A program made the position numbers and the translations under genes. Positions 9,887 through 21,292 of a DNA stretch of 64,000 bases are shown piece after piece; the first letter of the stretch is position 1; each line of letters starts with the position of its first letter. The stretch covers positions 189,959,548-190,023,547 of the forward strand of contig NC_064618.1 of NCBI RefSeq assembly GCF_023898315.1. Reading direction: 5' to 3'. The DNA is from Schistocerca nitens (lineage: Eukaryota > Arthropoda > Insecta > Orthoptera > Acrididae). The notes under the pieces were generated by a model. The model was given only the letters and a program-made list of their open reading frames with translations, made no database searches and had not been told where the DNA came from.

Positions 9887-10331
9887 CTACATCTACATCT
9901 CCATGACTACTCTGCAATTCACATTTAAGTGCTTGGCAGAGGTTTCGTCGAACCACAATCATACTATATCTGTACCATTCCACTCCCGAACAGCGCGCGG
10001 GAAAAACGAACACATAAACCTTTCTGTTCGAGCTCTGATTTCTCTTATTTTATTTTGGTGATCATTCCTACCCATGTAAGTTGGGCTCAACAAAATATTT
10101 TCGCATTCGGAGAGAAAGTTGGTAACTGAAATTTCGTAAATAGATCTCGCCGCGACGAAAAACGTCTTTGCTGTAATGACTTCCATCCCAATTCGCGTAT
10201 CATATCTGCCACACTCTCTCCCCTACTACGTGATAATACAAAACGAGCTGCCCTTTTTTGCACCCTTTTGATGTCCTCCGTCAATCCCACCTGGTAAGGA
10301 TCCCACACCGCGCAGCAGTATTCTAACAGAG
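9887..10331 (-). pseudogene. CR1-like element D, 3' end and RT C-terminus
   Basis: Minus-strand frame VWDPYQVGLTEDIKRVQKRA and so on, ending near 10087, followed by a 3' UTR and a GATGTA-type tail at 9888-9903. This is the C-terminal tail of a CR1-like reverse transcriptase ORF. The frame continues from LVRPLLE at 22556 when PLE array B is removed, so this piece and 22556-24222 are one element. Confidence 0.87.
10319..10331 (+). repeat. Target-site duplication of array B, left copy
   Basis: TATTCTAACAGAG is repeated at 22556-22568. The last base may belong to either side, so the length is 12 or 13. Removing 10332-22568 (array plus one duplication copy) rejoins LVRPLLEY with CCAVWDPYQ in the CR1-like frame. 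Confidence 0.9.
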
Positions 10332-10429
10332 TTTACAAATCTTTAACATATTGCAGCGTGTCAGCAACTGTGAAATGTACAGCAAATAAACAATTCTTTT
10401 CAGCCTTCAGTTGCAAGGTAATTTTACTC

Positions 10430-10474
10430 GTTTACCTAGGTTTCGATTCCAGTAATGGAATCTTCTTCAGAACC
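10430..10474 (-). ncRNA. Hammerhead ribozyme motif, PLE-B (3'-most)
   Basis: On the minus strand the core is CTGAAGA (10470-10464) and GAAA (10444-10441). Position 7 of the core is variable in hammerheads, so CTGAAGA is allowed. Stem II is GATTCCA/TGGAATC with loop TTAC. After GAAAC comes CTAG then GTA, so stem III could be 2 bp or, between two molecules, the palindrome ACCTAGGT. Stem I is short (GTT/AAC). The motif lies just 5' of the coding start of the next unit. Confidence 0.72.
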
Positions 10475-10659
10475 TATAAATTAAACCACATACGGACATA
10501 TATTACTCACTAAAATGCATTATCTGTCTAATGATTGAATATTAAAGAAATTGTGATACTTACAAAAATTAAATTATTTTGTGAGCCAAACACTGGCCAT
10601 GTCACAGATTAAAAATTAAAACAATAAAGATGCATAATCATAAGATTATGTCAGTCAAA

Positions 10660-10830
10660 ATTAAAACCATTAAGGCGAACGTAGACGGAGCTACGCCGGC
10701 CAGAAATCAGGACCACACGAAAGCGGCTCGAAAACTAGGCGTTGTGAGCAGTTACGCGGCGAGGCTCGGCCGCGGCGTAGCGCATGCGCGAGCGCAAGCG
10801 CAGGGGCGAGAGACAAACTGTCTCAAAATT
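10660..10830 (-). promoter_or_regulatory. GC/CpG-rich block in PLE-B spacer (candidate promoter)
   Basis: A CpG-rich stretch sits in an otherwise AT-rich spacer and recurs in every unit (about 14010-14170, 17355-17520 and 20725-20890). It lies between the coding stop of one unit and the ribozyme of the next. It includes GCGCATGCGCGAGCGC, a near-palindrome resembling an NRF-1-type site. Role as promoter is inference. An antisense 68-codon frame through it is probably incidental. Confidence 0.35.
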
Positions 10831-10945
10831 ACTTAGAGCAAATATACATATCAACAAAATGTGCCAAAGCCGTCCTACAATTGGACAAACCTATCTATTG
10901 GTATGGCAACATTATATAATTTACCTGAGAAACTACAAAGCCAAG

Positions 10946-10948
<3 letters not shown>

Positions 10949-11001
<53 letters not shown>
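10949..11001 (+). repeat. (TA)n microsatellite in PLE-B spacer, unit 1
   Basis: An uninterrupted TA run of about 53 bp within the PLE-B spacer. Its length differs between units. Confidence 0.95.
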
Positions 11002-11005
<4 letters not shown>

Positions 11006-11225
11006 TATTATAGTAAGATGGCGTAGCCCCGCTACAGTAACTAAAAATTAGTGTCAAAACCATGCGTGCTAAGCATAAAATGTCTTTAACATAAAAACGC
11101 CTTAGCAACTATGTGTCATTACCAAGCATAAAACGAAATGCAAAGACACACATGTGCAATCGCATTATAATAAAGGGACAAAGCAGATAGGGAAACAGCA
11201 TCGGCCATTCGAGGCGGACTGTTGG

Positions 11226-13765
11226 TCAACTCCACTGGAGTAAAGGTTGAAATCCTTCGAAATAACTTCTATTTTTTAATTGCAGCTGATCATTAAGTAA
11301 GTTGTCTCTATCAATACTAAGATGTTTAAAAATTTGCAATTCTTCGAGGGTGTCTAGCCTACATCCCTTTACTTCATTATGCAAAAGCTCTGCGTCTTTT
11401 AAAGGCTTGGGAGCATGCGCCTTTTGGACCAGATGTTCAGCAAATGTAGATCCTCGAGTTCCATCACCGCTTTTTGTCGGCAGATGCTCTTTAAACCTAA
11501 CAGACAGGGCCCTTCCTGTCTGGCCAATGTAATAAGAAGGACATTCAGCACACGTGATTTTATACACACCTGACAGCGATGATTTATCATTACCTTTATC
11601 CAGGGAATGAACCAAGTTCTTTTTGAGGTTGTTGGTGGTAGAGTATGAAACTTTACACCCTAGGTTTTTTAATAAACGACCTACCTTATAGGATATGTTA
11701 CCTATAAAGGGAACTGATATGTATTTTGTTGGCTGGTGTTGATTGTGAGTATCTGAACTGGAAAGGGTGGTAGTCTTCTTTCGTGTTTTTTTATTAAACA
11801 AATGTCTCACTATACTGGGATTATATCCATTATTCTGAGCGATGTTTTCGAGGACTTTTAATTCGTTCTGTAAGTTGACTGGCGAAAGTGGAATGGAAAG
11901 AGCTCGATGGATACTCGAGTGAAAGAAGGCCATTTTTTGGGCCTGAGGATGGGTGGAATCAGCTGGGATGATGATGTCGGAATAGGTAGCTTTCCGAAAA
12001 ATTTTAAAATCTATTTTGTTGCCAATAATGGATAGAGTCAGATCGAGATAGTCTAAGGTCCTATCAGCTGTCTGATTCTCTTGCGTGAAACTGATTTTTT
12101 CATGTAGGTTATTGAAAGTGGTAAATAACAGTTCTAGCTCTTCATGGGAACCTTCAAACACAAACAGCAAGTCATCTACATATCTCGCATAGAATATTAT
12201 ATTATTTGCCAAATCTGGATAATTCCGAAAAAACATCTGCTCCATTGAGTTTATAAAAATATCTGACATGATACCAGCTAACGGGCTGCCCATAGCTAGA
12301 CCACAGGGTTGCGAATATATTTTATTATTGAAAGAGAAATAATTGTACTTGAAGGTGGTGCGTAACAGAACCATTAGTTCATCGATCTCAGGGGCCGATA
12401 ATTTTTTATGGTATCGCAAATTGGTTTCTATAATGTCCATCGTCTGTTCAACAGGTACATTAGTGTATAAATTTTTAATATCAAATGATACGAGTTTTGT
12501 GATGTCAGAACAGGCTAAAGTTTTAAGTTTGTTGGCCACGTCTACCGAATTTTTGACGGAGAAATTTTTTTCAAACACAAAATTCTCTTTCAATTTACGA
12601 TGTAGGAACCTAGCTAGTTTGTGGTATGCACTTTTGGTACTGTCAACGATCGGACGGATAGGATGGGAAATTTTATGAACCTTAAACTGGCTTCTCAAAA
12701 TAGGTGGTTTCGGATTCATGTTTATAAGGCATTTTTTGTAAAATTCACCGATTAACTTTTTTGTACTGCTAAGAGCCAACCTTATCTCTTTCTGGATCAC
12801 GGGTGTGGGGTCCACCTCGATTGGCACGATGCCATTTTCCTCAAAAAACATTTCCGTTTTACGGATGTATTCGCTTTTGTGGGCGATAATTAGGGAATTA
12901 CCTTTGTGGCCTTAGTTATTAGTGCTTCATTATTTTTAAGCTTAAGATTAATGCTCTTCAAAGTTTGATGTACAGCACAAACAGGATTTTGAACAGAGTA
13001 ATCTTTTTGGACGATTTTACAGGCGTCATAAGCTATTCTTGTTTGCGCATTTTTTGCTATTTTAGAACAATCAAGCCCAACTTTGAGGTCGACAATTAAA
13101 TTTTCTACACTTTGCGGAGTACATTTAGGTTGTACATTATACTTTAAACCTTTACATAAAAGCTCGTTCTCAGCTTTGGAGAAACAAATATTAGTCTTAT
13201 TCACTACGCGTTCGTAATATTGGGTTAGGGCGGCCGCCCCTTTACATGTGTTACGAACGCCAGAAACCTCAACACAATTTAATAATTTGGCTAGCTTTCT
13301 TTCATGTCTAACACTAATTTCGGTTTTACGGTTTGCTAACCATAAACTAATATGCATCCAAAAAGAATCAATTTGAAAATTATAGGTTGTCTTAAAAATT
13401 TTTGAAAGTTCAAGATACAGTTCATAAGCTTCTTCATTCAGGCTGTCTTTCTTAGAGTACAACTCAGCACTTCTTTCATTTAAAATCTGGTGTACGAGTT
13501 TCCTTTTAAGACCAGGGGACTTATTACAAACTTTGTTAGTAATATAGCCTTTAACAAAATCAGGTACCACATTTGACAGCTTGCATTGTTTAATGAAAGA
13601 TATTGCCATACCTGTTTTCAGTATTTTATACACTATGCCCATATATCTGTTAGCTGCTTTACTTGCCTCGGCAGGTACAAATTTACAAATCTTTAACATA
13701 TTGCAGCGTGTCAGCAACTGTGAAATGTACAGCAAATAACAATTTTTTTCAGCCTTCAGTTGCAA
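11226..13765 (-). pseudogene. PLE-B polyprotein, copy 1 (frameshifted)
   Basis: This is a Penelope-like RT plus GIY-YIG protein broken by one missing C near 12907, where the other copies read TTTGTCGGCC. The upstream piece (13765-12890) has the basic N-terminal region; the downstream piece (12851-11226) has SFDIKNLYTNV, MGSPLAG, YVDD and the GVY...YIG nuclease. The open frame begins at a TTG codon; the first ATG is 22 codons in (13699). The remaining domains look intact, and the conserved HPIRPIV arginine is kept. The single-base deletion alone would prevent a full product. Confidence 0.92.
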
Positions 13766-13778
13766 GGTAATTTTACTC

Positions 13779-13823
13779 GTTTACCTAGGTTTCGATTCCA
13801 GTAATGGAATCTTCTTCAGAACC
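13779..13823 (-). ncRNA. Hammerhead ribozyme motif, PLE-B copy 1 leader
   Basis: Same motif, with TTTC at 13790-13793 and TCTTCAG at 13813-13819 on the plus strand, upstream of the copy 1 coding start. Confidence 0.72.
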
Positions 13824-14291
13824 TATAAATTAAACCACATACGGACATATATTACTCACTAAAATGCATTATCTGTCTAATGATTGAATATTAAAGAAAT
13901 TGTGATACTTACAAAAATTAAATTATTTTGTGAGCCAAACACTGGCCATGTCACAGATTAAAAATCAAAACAATAAAGATGCATAATCATAAGAGTATGT
14001 CAGTCAAAATTAAAACCATTAAGGCGAACGTAGACGGAGCTACGCCGGCCAGAAATCAGGACCACACGAAAGCGGCTCGAAAACTAGGCGTTGTGAGCAG
14101 TTACGCGGCGAGGCTCGGCCGCGGCGTAGCGCATGCGCGAGCGCAAGCGCAGGGGCGAGAGACAAACTGTCTCAAAATTACTTAGAGCAAATATACATAT
14201 CAACAAAATGTGACAAAGCCGTCCTATAATTGGACAAACCTATCTATTGGTATGGCAACATTAAATAATTTACCTGAGAAATTACAAAGCC

Positions 14292-14295
<4 letters not shown>

Positions 14296-14346
<51 letters not shown>
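14296..14346 (+). repeat. (TA)n microsatellite in PLE-B spacer, unit 2
   Basis: A TA run of about 51 bp at the equivalent spacer position. Confidence 0.95.
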
Positions 14347-14350
<4 letters not shown>

Positions 14351-14570
14351 TATTATAGTAAGATGGCGTAGCCCCGCTACAGTAACTAAAAATTAGTGTC
14401 AAAACCATGCGTGCTAAGCATAAAATGTCTTTAACATAAAAACGCCTTAGCAACTATGTGTCATTACCAAGCATAAAACGAAATGCAAAGACACACATGT
14501 GCAATCGCATTATAATAAAGGGACAAAGCAGATAGGGAAACAGCATCGGCCATTCGAGGCGGACTGTTGG

Positions 14571-17110
14571 TCAACTCCACTGGAGTAAAGGTTGAAATCC
14601 TTCGAAATAACTTCTATTTTTTAATTGCAGCTGATCATTAAGTAAGTTGTCTCTATCAATACTAAGATGTTTAAAAATTTGCAATTCTTCGAGGGTGTCT
14701 AGCCTACATCCCTTTACTTCATTATGCAAAAGCTCTGCGTCTTTTAAAGGCTTGGGAGCATGCGCCTTTTGGACCAGATGTTCAGCAAATGTAGATCCTC
14801 GAGTTCCATCACCGCTTTTTGTCGGCAGATGCTCTTTAAACCTAACAGACAGGGCCCTTCCTGTCTGGCCAATGTAATAAGAAGGACATTCAGCACACGT
14901 GATTTTATACACACCTGACAGCGATGATTTATCATTACCTTTATCCAGGGAATGAACCAAGTTCTTTTTGAGGTTGTTGGTGGTAGAGTATGAAACTTTA
15001 CACCCTAGGATTTTTAATAAACGACCTACCTTATAGGATATGTTACCTATAAAGGGAACTGATATGTATTTTGTTGGCTGGTGTTGATTGTGAGTATCTG
15101 AACTGGAAAGGGTGGTAGTCTTCTTTCGTGTTTTTTTATTAAACAAATGTCTCACTATACTGGGATTATATCCATTATTCTGAGCGATGTTTTCGAGGAC
15201 TTTTAATTCGTTCTGTAAGTTGACTGGCGAAAGTGGAATGGAAAGAGCTCGATGGATACTCGAGTGAAAGAAGGCCATTTTTTGGGCCTGAGGATGGGTG
15301 GAATCAGCTGGGATGATGATGTCGGAATAGGTAGCTTTCCGAAAAATTTTAAAATCTATTTTGTTGCCAATAATGGATAGAGTCAGATCGAGATAGTCTA
15401 AGGTCCTATCACCTGTCTGATTCTCTTGCGTGAAACTGATTTTTTCATGTAGGTTATTGAAAGTGGTAAATAACAGTTCTAGCTCTTCATGGGAACCGTC
15501 AAACACAAACAGCAAGTCATCTACATATCTCGCATAGAATATTATATTATTTGCCAAATCTGGATAATTCCGAAAAAACATCTGCTCCATTGAGTTTATA
15601 AAAATATCTGACATGATACCAGCTAACGGGCTGCCCATAGCTAGACCACAGGGTTGCGAATATATTTTATTATTGAAAGAGAAATAATTGTACTTGAAGG
15701 TGGTGCGTAACAGAACCATTAGTTCATCGATCTCAGGGGCCGATAATTTTTTATGGTATCGCAAATTGGTTTCTATAATGTCCATCGTCTGTTCAACAGG
15801 TACATTAGTGTATAAATTTTTAATATCAAATGATACGAGTTTTGTGATGTCAGAACAGGCTAAAGTTTTAAGTTTGTTGGCCACGTCTACCGAATTTTTG
15901 AGTGAGAAACTTTTTCAAACACAAAATTCTCTTTCAATTTACGATGTAGGAACCTAGCTAGTTTGTGGTATGCACTTTTGGTACTGTCAACGATCGGACG
16001 GATAGGATGGGAAATTTTATGAACCTTAAACTGGCTTCTCAAAATAGGTGGTTTCGGATTCATGTTTATAAGGCATTTTTTATAAAATTCACCGATTAAC
16101 TTTTTTGTACTGCTAAGAGCCAACCTTATCTCTTTCTGGATCACGGGTGTGGGGTCCACCTCGATTGGCACGATGCCATTTTCCTCAAAAAACATTTCCG
16201 TTTTACGGATGTATTCGCTTTTGTGGGCGATAATTAGGGAATTACCTTTGTCGGCCTTAGTTATTAGTGCTTCATTATTTTTAAGCTTAAGATTAATGCT
16301 CTTCAACGTTTGATGTACAGCAGAAACAGGATTTTGAACAGAGTAATCTTTTTGGACGATTTTACAGGCGTCATAAGCTATTCTTGTTTGCGCATTTTTT
16401 GCTATTTTAGAACAATCAAGCCCAACTTTGAGGTCGACAATTAAATTTTCTACACTTTGCGGAGTACATTTAGGTTGTACATTATACTTTAAACCTTTAC
16501 ATAAAAGCTCGTTCTCAGCTTTGGAGAAACCAATATTAGTCTTATTCACTACGCGTTCGTAAAATTGGGTTAGGGCGGCCGCCCCTTTACATGTGTTACG
16601 AACGCCAGAAACCTCAACACAATTTAATAATTTGGCTAGCTTTCTTTCATGTCTAACACTAATTTCGGTTTTACGGTTTGCTAACCATAAACTAATATGC
16701 ATCCAAAAAGAATCAATTTGAAAATTATAGGTAGTCTTAAAAATTTTTGAAAGTTCAAGATACAGTTCATAAGCTTCTTCATTCAGGCTGTCTTTCTTAG
16801 AGTACAACTCAGCACTTCTTTCATTTAAAATCTGGTGTACGAGTTTCCTTTTAAGACCAGGGGACTTATTACAAACTTTGTTAGTAATATAGCCTTTAAC
16901 AAAATCAGGTACCACATTTGACAGCTTGCATTGTTTAATGAAAGATATTGCCATACCTGTTTTCAGTATTTTATACACTATGCCCATATATCTGTTAGCT
17001 GCTTTACTTGCCTCGGCAGGTACAAATTTACAAATCTTTAACATATTGCAGCGTGTCAGCAACTGTGAAATGTACAGCAAATAACAATTTTTTTCAGCCT
17101 TCAGTTGCAA
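14571..17110 (-). pseudogene. PLE-B polyprotein, copy 2 (frameshifted)
   Basis: This is the same protein as the other B copies but with a net 1 bp loss near 15900-15913, a locally altered stretch just before RT motif A. The N-terminal 407-residue piece (17110-15887) carries the HPIRPIV motif; the C-terminal 437-residue piece (15884-14571) carries SFDIKNLYTNV, YVDD and GIY-YIG. The frameshift differs from that of copy 1, so the copies decayed independently or came from different templates. The first ATG is at 17044. Confidence 0.92.
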
Positions 17111-17123
17111 GGTAATTTTACTC

Positions 17124-17168
17124 GTTTACCTAGGTTTCGATTCCAGTAATGGAATCTTCTTCAGAACC
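17124..17168 (-). ncRNA. Hammerhead ribozyme motif, PLE-B copy 2 leader
   Basis: Same motif, with TTTC at 17135-17138 and TCTTCAG at 17158-17164 on the plus strand. Confidence 0.72.
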
Positions 17169-17636
17169 TATAAATTAAACCACATACGGACATATATTAC
17201 TCACTAAAATGCATTATCTGTCTAATGATTGAATATTAAAGAAATTGTGATACTTACAAAAATTAAATTATTTTGTGAGCCAAACACTGGCCATGTCACA
17301 GATTAAAAATTAAAACAATAAAGATGCATAATCATAAGAGTATGTCAGTCAAAATTAAAACCATTAAGGCGAACGTAGACGGAGCTACGCCGGCCAGAAA
17401 TCAGGACCACACGAAAGCGGCTCGAAAACTAGGCGTTGTGAGCAGTTACGCGGCGAGGCTCGGCCGCGGCGTAGCGCATGCGCGAGCGCAAGCGCAGGGG
17501 CGAGAGACAAACTGTCTCAAAATTACTTAGAGCAAATATACATATCAACAAAATGTGACAAAGCCGTCCTACAATTGGACAAACCTATCTATTGGTATGG
17601 CAACATTAAATAATTTACCTGAGAAACTACAAAGCC

Positions 17637-17640
<4 letters not shown>

Positions 17641-17715
<75 letters not shown>
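17641..17715 (+). repeat. (TA)n microsatellite in PLE-B spacer, unit 3
   Basis: A TA run of about 75 bp with one TACA interruption, the longest in the array. It accounts for most of the extra length of this unit. Confidence 0.95.
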
Positions 17716-17939
17716 TAAATATCATAGTAAGATGGCGTAGCCCCGCTACAGTAACTAAAAATTTGTGTCAAAACCATGCGTGCTAAGCATATAATGTCTT
17801 TAACATAAAAACGCCTTAGCAACTATGTGTCATTACCAAGCATAAAACGAAATGCAAAGACACACATGTGCAATCGCATTATAATAAAGGGACAAAGCAG
17901 ATAGGGAAACAGCATCGGCCATTCGAGGCGGACTGTTGG

Positions 17940-20480
17940 TCAACTCCACTGGAGTAAAGGTTGAAATCCTTCGAAATAACTTCTATTTTTTAATTGCAGC
18001 TGATCATTAAGTAAGTTGTCTCTATCAATACTAAGATGTTTAAAAATTTGCAATTCTTCGAGGGTGTCTAGCCTACATCCCTTTACTTCATTATGCAAAA
18101 GCTCTGCGTCTTTTAAAGGCTTGGGAGCATGCGCCTTTTGGACCAGATGTTCAGCAAATGTAGATCCTCGAGTTCCATCACCGCTTTTTGTCGGCAGATG
18201 CTCTTTAAACCTAACAGACAGGGCCCTTCCTGTCTGGCCAATGTAATAAGAAGGACATTCAGCACACGTGATTTTATACACACCTGACAGCGATGATTTA
18301 TCATTACCTTTATCCAGGGAATGAACCAAGTTCTTTTTGAGGTTGTTGGTGGTAGAGTATGAAACTTTACACCCTAGGTTTTTTAATAAACGACCTACCT
18401 TATAGGATATGTTACCTATAAAGGGAACTGATATGTATTTTGTTGGCTGGTGTTGATTGTGAGTATCTGAACTGGAAAGGGTGGTAGTCTTCTTTCGTGT
18501 TTTCTTATTAAACAAATGTCTCACTATACTGGGATTATATCCATTATTCTGAGCGATGTTTTCGAGGACTTTTAATTCGTTCTGTAAGTTGACTGGCGAA
18601 AGTGGAATGGAAAGAGCTCGATGGATACTCGAGTGAAAGAAGGCCATTTTTTGGGCCTGAGGATGGGTGGAATCAGCTGGGATGATGATGTCGGAATAGG
18701 TAGCTTTCCGAAAAATTTTAAAATCTATTTTGTTGCCAATAATGGATAGAGTCAGATCGAGATAGTCTAAGGTCCTATCAGCTGTCTGATTCTCTTGCGT
18801 GAAACTGATTTTTTCATGTAGGTTATTGAAAGTGGTAAATAACAGTTCTAGCTCTTCATGGGAACCTTCAAACACAAACAGCAAGTCATCTACATATCTC
18901 GCATAGAATATTATATTATTTGCCAAATCTGGATAATTCCGAAAAAACATCTGCTCCATTGAGTTTATAAAAATATCTGACATGATACCAGCTAACGGGC
19001 TGCCCATAGCTAGACCACAGGGTTGCGAATATATTTTATTATTGAAAGAGAAATAATTGTACTTGAAGGTGGTGCGTAACAGAACCATTAGTTCATCGAT
19101 CTCAGGGGCCGATAATTTTTTATGGTATCGCAAATTGGTTTCTATAATGTCCATCGTCTGTTCAACAGGTACATTAGTGTATAAATTTTTAATATCAAAT
19201 GATACGAGTTTTGTGATGTCAGAACAGGCTAAAGTTTTAAGTTTGTTGGCCACGTCTACCGAATTTTTGACGGAGAAATTTTTTTCAAACACAAAATTCT
19301 CTTTCAATTTACGATGTAGGAACCTAGCTAGTTTGTGGTATGCACTTTTGGTACTGTCAACGATCGGACAGATAGGATGGGAAATTTTATGAACCTTAAA
19401 CTGGCTTCTCAAAATAGGTGGTTTCGGATTCATGTTTATAAGGCATTTTTTATAAAATTCACCGATTAACTTTTTTGTACTGCTAAGAGCCAACCTTATC
19501 TCTTTCTGGATCACGGGTGTGGGGTCCACCTCGATTGGCACGATGCCATTTTCCTCAAAAAACATTTCCGTTTTACGGATGTATTCGCTTTTGTGGGCGA
19601 TAATTAGGGAATTACCTTTGTCGGCCTTAGTTATTAGTGCTTCATTATTTTTAAGCTTAAGATTAATGCTCTTCAACGTTTGATGTACAGCAGAAACAGG
19701 ATTTTGAACAGAGTAATCTTTTTGGACGATTTTACAGGCGTCATAAGCTATTCTTGTTTGCGCATTTTTTGCTATTTTAGAACAATCAAGCCCAACTTTG
19801 AGGTCGACAATTAAATTTTCTACACTTTGCGGAGTACATTTAGGTTGTACATTATACTTTAAACCTTTACATAAAAGCTCGTTCTCAGCTTTGGAGAAAC
19901 CAATATTAGTCTTATTCACTACGCGTTCGTAAAATTGGGTTAGGGCGGCCGCCCCTTTACATGTGTTACGAACGCCAGAAACCTCAACACAATTTAATAA
20001 TTTGGCTAGCTTTCTTTCATGTCTAACACTAATTTCGGTTTTACGGTTTGCTAACCATAAACTAATATGCATCCAAAAAGAATCAATTTGAAAATTATAG
20101 GTAGTCTTAAAAATTTTTGAAAGTTCAAGATACAGTTCATAAGCTTCTTCATTCAGGCTGTCTTTCTTAGAGTACAACTCAGCACTTCTTTCATTTAAAA
20201 TCTGGTGTACGAGTTTCCTTTTAAGACCAGGGGACTTATTACAAACTTTGTTAGTAATATAGCCTTTAACAAAATCAGGTACCACATTTGACAGCTTGCA
20301 TTGTTTAATGAAAGATATTGCCATACCTGTTTTCAGTATTTTATACACTATGCCCATATATCTGTTAGCTGCTTTACTTGCCTCGGCAGGTACAAATTTA
20401 CAAATCTTTAACATATTGCAGCGTGTCAGCAACTGTGAAATGTACAGCAAATAACAATTTTTTTCAGCCTTCAGTTGCAA
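17940..20480 (-). CDS. PLE-B polyprotein, copy 3 (only open copy in array B)
   Basis: This 846-codon open frame starts at TTG (20480); the first ATG is at 20414, leaving 824 residues. Visible: RT motif A SFDIKNLYTNV (Asp429), motif B MGSPLAG, catalytic YVDD at 529-532, and GIY-YIG with GVY at 733-735 and YYIG about 12 residues later. The motif PIRPIV, conserved in families A, B and C, reads PICPIV here: the codon at 19370-19368 is TGT instead of CGT, a CpG transition at residue 371. Loss of this conserved basic residue may inactivate the RT even though the frame is open. The ribozyme motif lies just upstream of the start. Confidence 0.9.
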   Translation of the reverse strand: MQLKAEKNCYLLYISQLLTRCNMLKICKFVPAEASKAANRYMGIVYKILKTGMAISFIKQCKLSNVVPDFVKGYITNKVCNKSPGLKRKLVHQILNERSAELYSKKDSLNEEAYELYLELSKIFKTTYNFQIDSFWMHISLWLANRKTEISVRHERKLAKLLNCVEVSGVRNTCKGAAALTQFYERVVNKTNIGFSKAENELLCKGLKYNVQPKCTPQSVENLIVDLKVGLDCSKIAKNAQTRIAYDACKIVQKDYSVQNPVSAVHQTLKSINLKLKNNEALITKADKGNSLIIAHKSEYIRKTEMFFEENGIVPIEVDPTPVIQKEIRLALSSTKKLIGEFYKKCLINMNPKPPILRSQFKVHKISHPICPIVDSTKSAYHKLARFLHRKLKENFVFEKNFSVKNSVDVANKLKTLACSDITKLVSFDIKNLYTNVPVEQTMDIIETNLRYHKKLSAPEIDELMVLLRTTFKYNYFSFNNKIYSQPCGLAMGSPLAGIMSDIFINSMEQMFFRNYPDLANNIIFYARYVDDLLFVFEGSHEELELLFTTFNNLHEKISFTQENQTADRTLDYLDLTLSIIGNKIDFKIFRKATYSDIIIPADSTHPQAQKMAFFHSSIHRALSIPLSPVNLQNELKVLENIAQNNGYNPSIVRHLFNKKTRKKTTTLSSSDTHNQHQPTKYISVPFIGNISYKVGRLLKNLGCKVSYSTTNNLKKNLVHSLDKGNDKSSLSGVYKITCAECPSYYIGQTGRALSVRFKEHLPTKSGDGTRGSTFAEHLVQKAHAPKPLKDAELLHNEVKGCRLDTLEELQIFKHLSIDRDNLLNDQLQLKNRSYFEGFQPLLQWS

Positions 20481-20493
20481 GGTAATTTTACTC

Positions 20494-20538
20494 GTTTACC
20501 TAGGTTTCGATTCCAGTAATGGAATCTTCTTCAGAACC
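20494..20538 (-). ncRNA. Hammerhead ribozyme motif, PLE-B copy 3 leader
   Basis: Same motif, with TTTC at 20505-20508 and TCTTCAG at 20528-20534 on the plus strand, upstream of the only open B copy. Confidence 0.72.
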
Positions 20539-21006
20539 TATAAATTAAACCACATACGGACATATATTACTCACTAAAATGCATTATCTGTCTAATGATT
20601 GAATATTAAAGAAATTGTGATACTTACAAAAATTAAATTATTTTGTGAGCCAAACACTGGCCATGTCACAGATTAAAAATTAAAACAATAAAGATGCATA
20701 ATCATAAGAGTATGTCAGTCAAAATTAAAACCATTAAGGCGAACGTAGACGGAGCTACGCCGGCCAGAAATCAGGACCACACGAAAGCGGCTCGAAAACT
20801 AGGCGTTGTGAGCAGTTACGCGGCGAGGCTCGGCCGCGGCGTAGCGCATGCGCGAGCGCAAGCGCAGGGGCGAGAGACAAACTGTCTCAAAATTACTTAG
20901 AGCAAATATACATATCAACAAAATGTGACAAAGCCGTCCTACAATTGGACAAACCTATCTATTGGTATGGCAACATTAAATAATTTACCTGAGAAACTAC
21001 AAAGCC

Positions 21007-21010
<4 letters not shown>

Positions 21011-21075
<65 letters not shown>
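21011..21075 (+). repeat. (TA)n microsatellite in PLE-B spacer, unit 4
   Basis: A TA run of about 65 bp. Just after it this unit lacks a short AAATATTATAG-type segment present in the others. Confidence 0.95.
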
Positions 21076-21077
<2 letters not shown>

Positions 21078-21292
21078 CAGTAAGATGGCGTAGCCCCGCT
21101 ACAGTAACTAAAAATTAGTGTCAAAACCATGCGTGCTAAGCATAAAATGTCTTTAACATAAAAACGCCTTAGCAACTATGTGTCATTACCAAGCATAAAA
21201 CGAAATGCAAAGACACACATGTGCAATCGCATTATAATAAAGGGACAAAGCAGATAGGGAAACAGCATCGGCCATTCGAGGCGGACTGTTGG

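Noticed and set aside
10630..10836. A 68-codon plus-strand frame conserved in all four PLE-B spacers
   Set aside because: Conservation is explained by recent duplication of the whole unit, it is antisense to the element, and it resembles no known protein. Kept only as a note on the GC-rich block.
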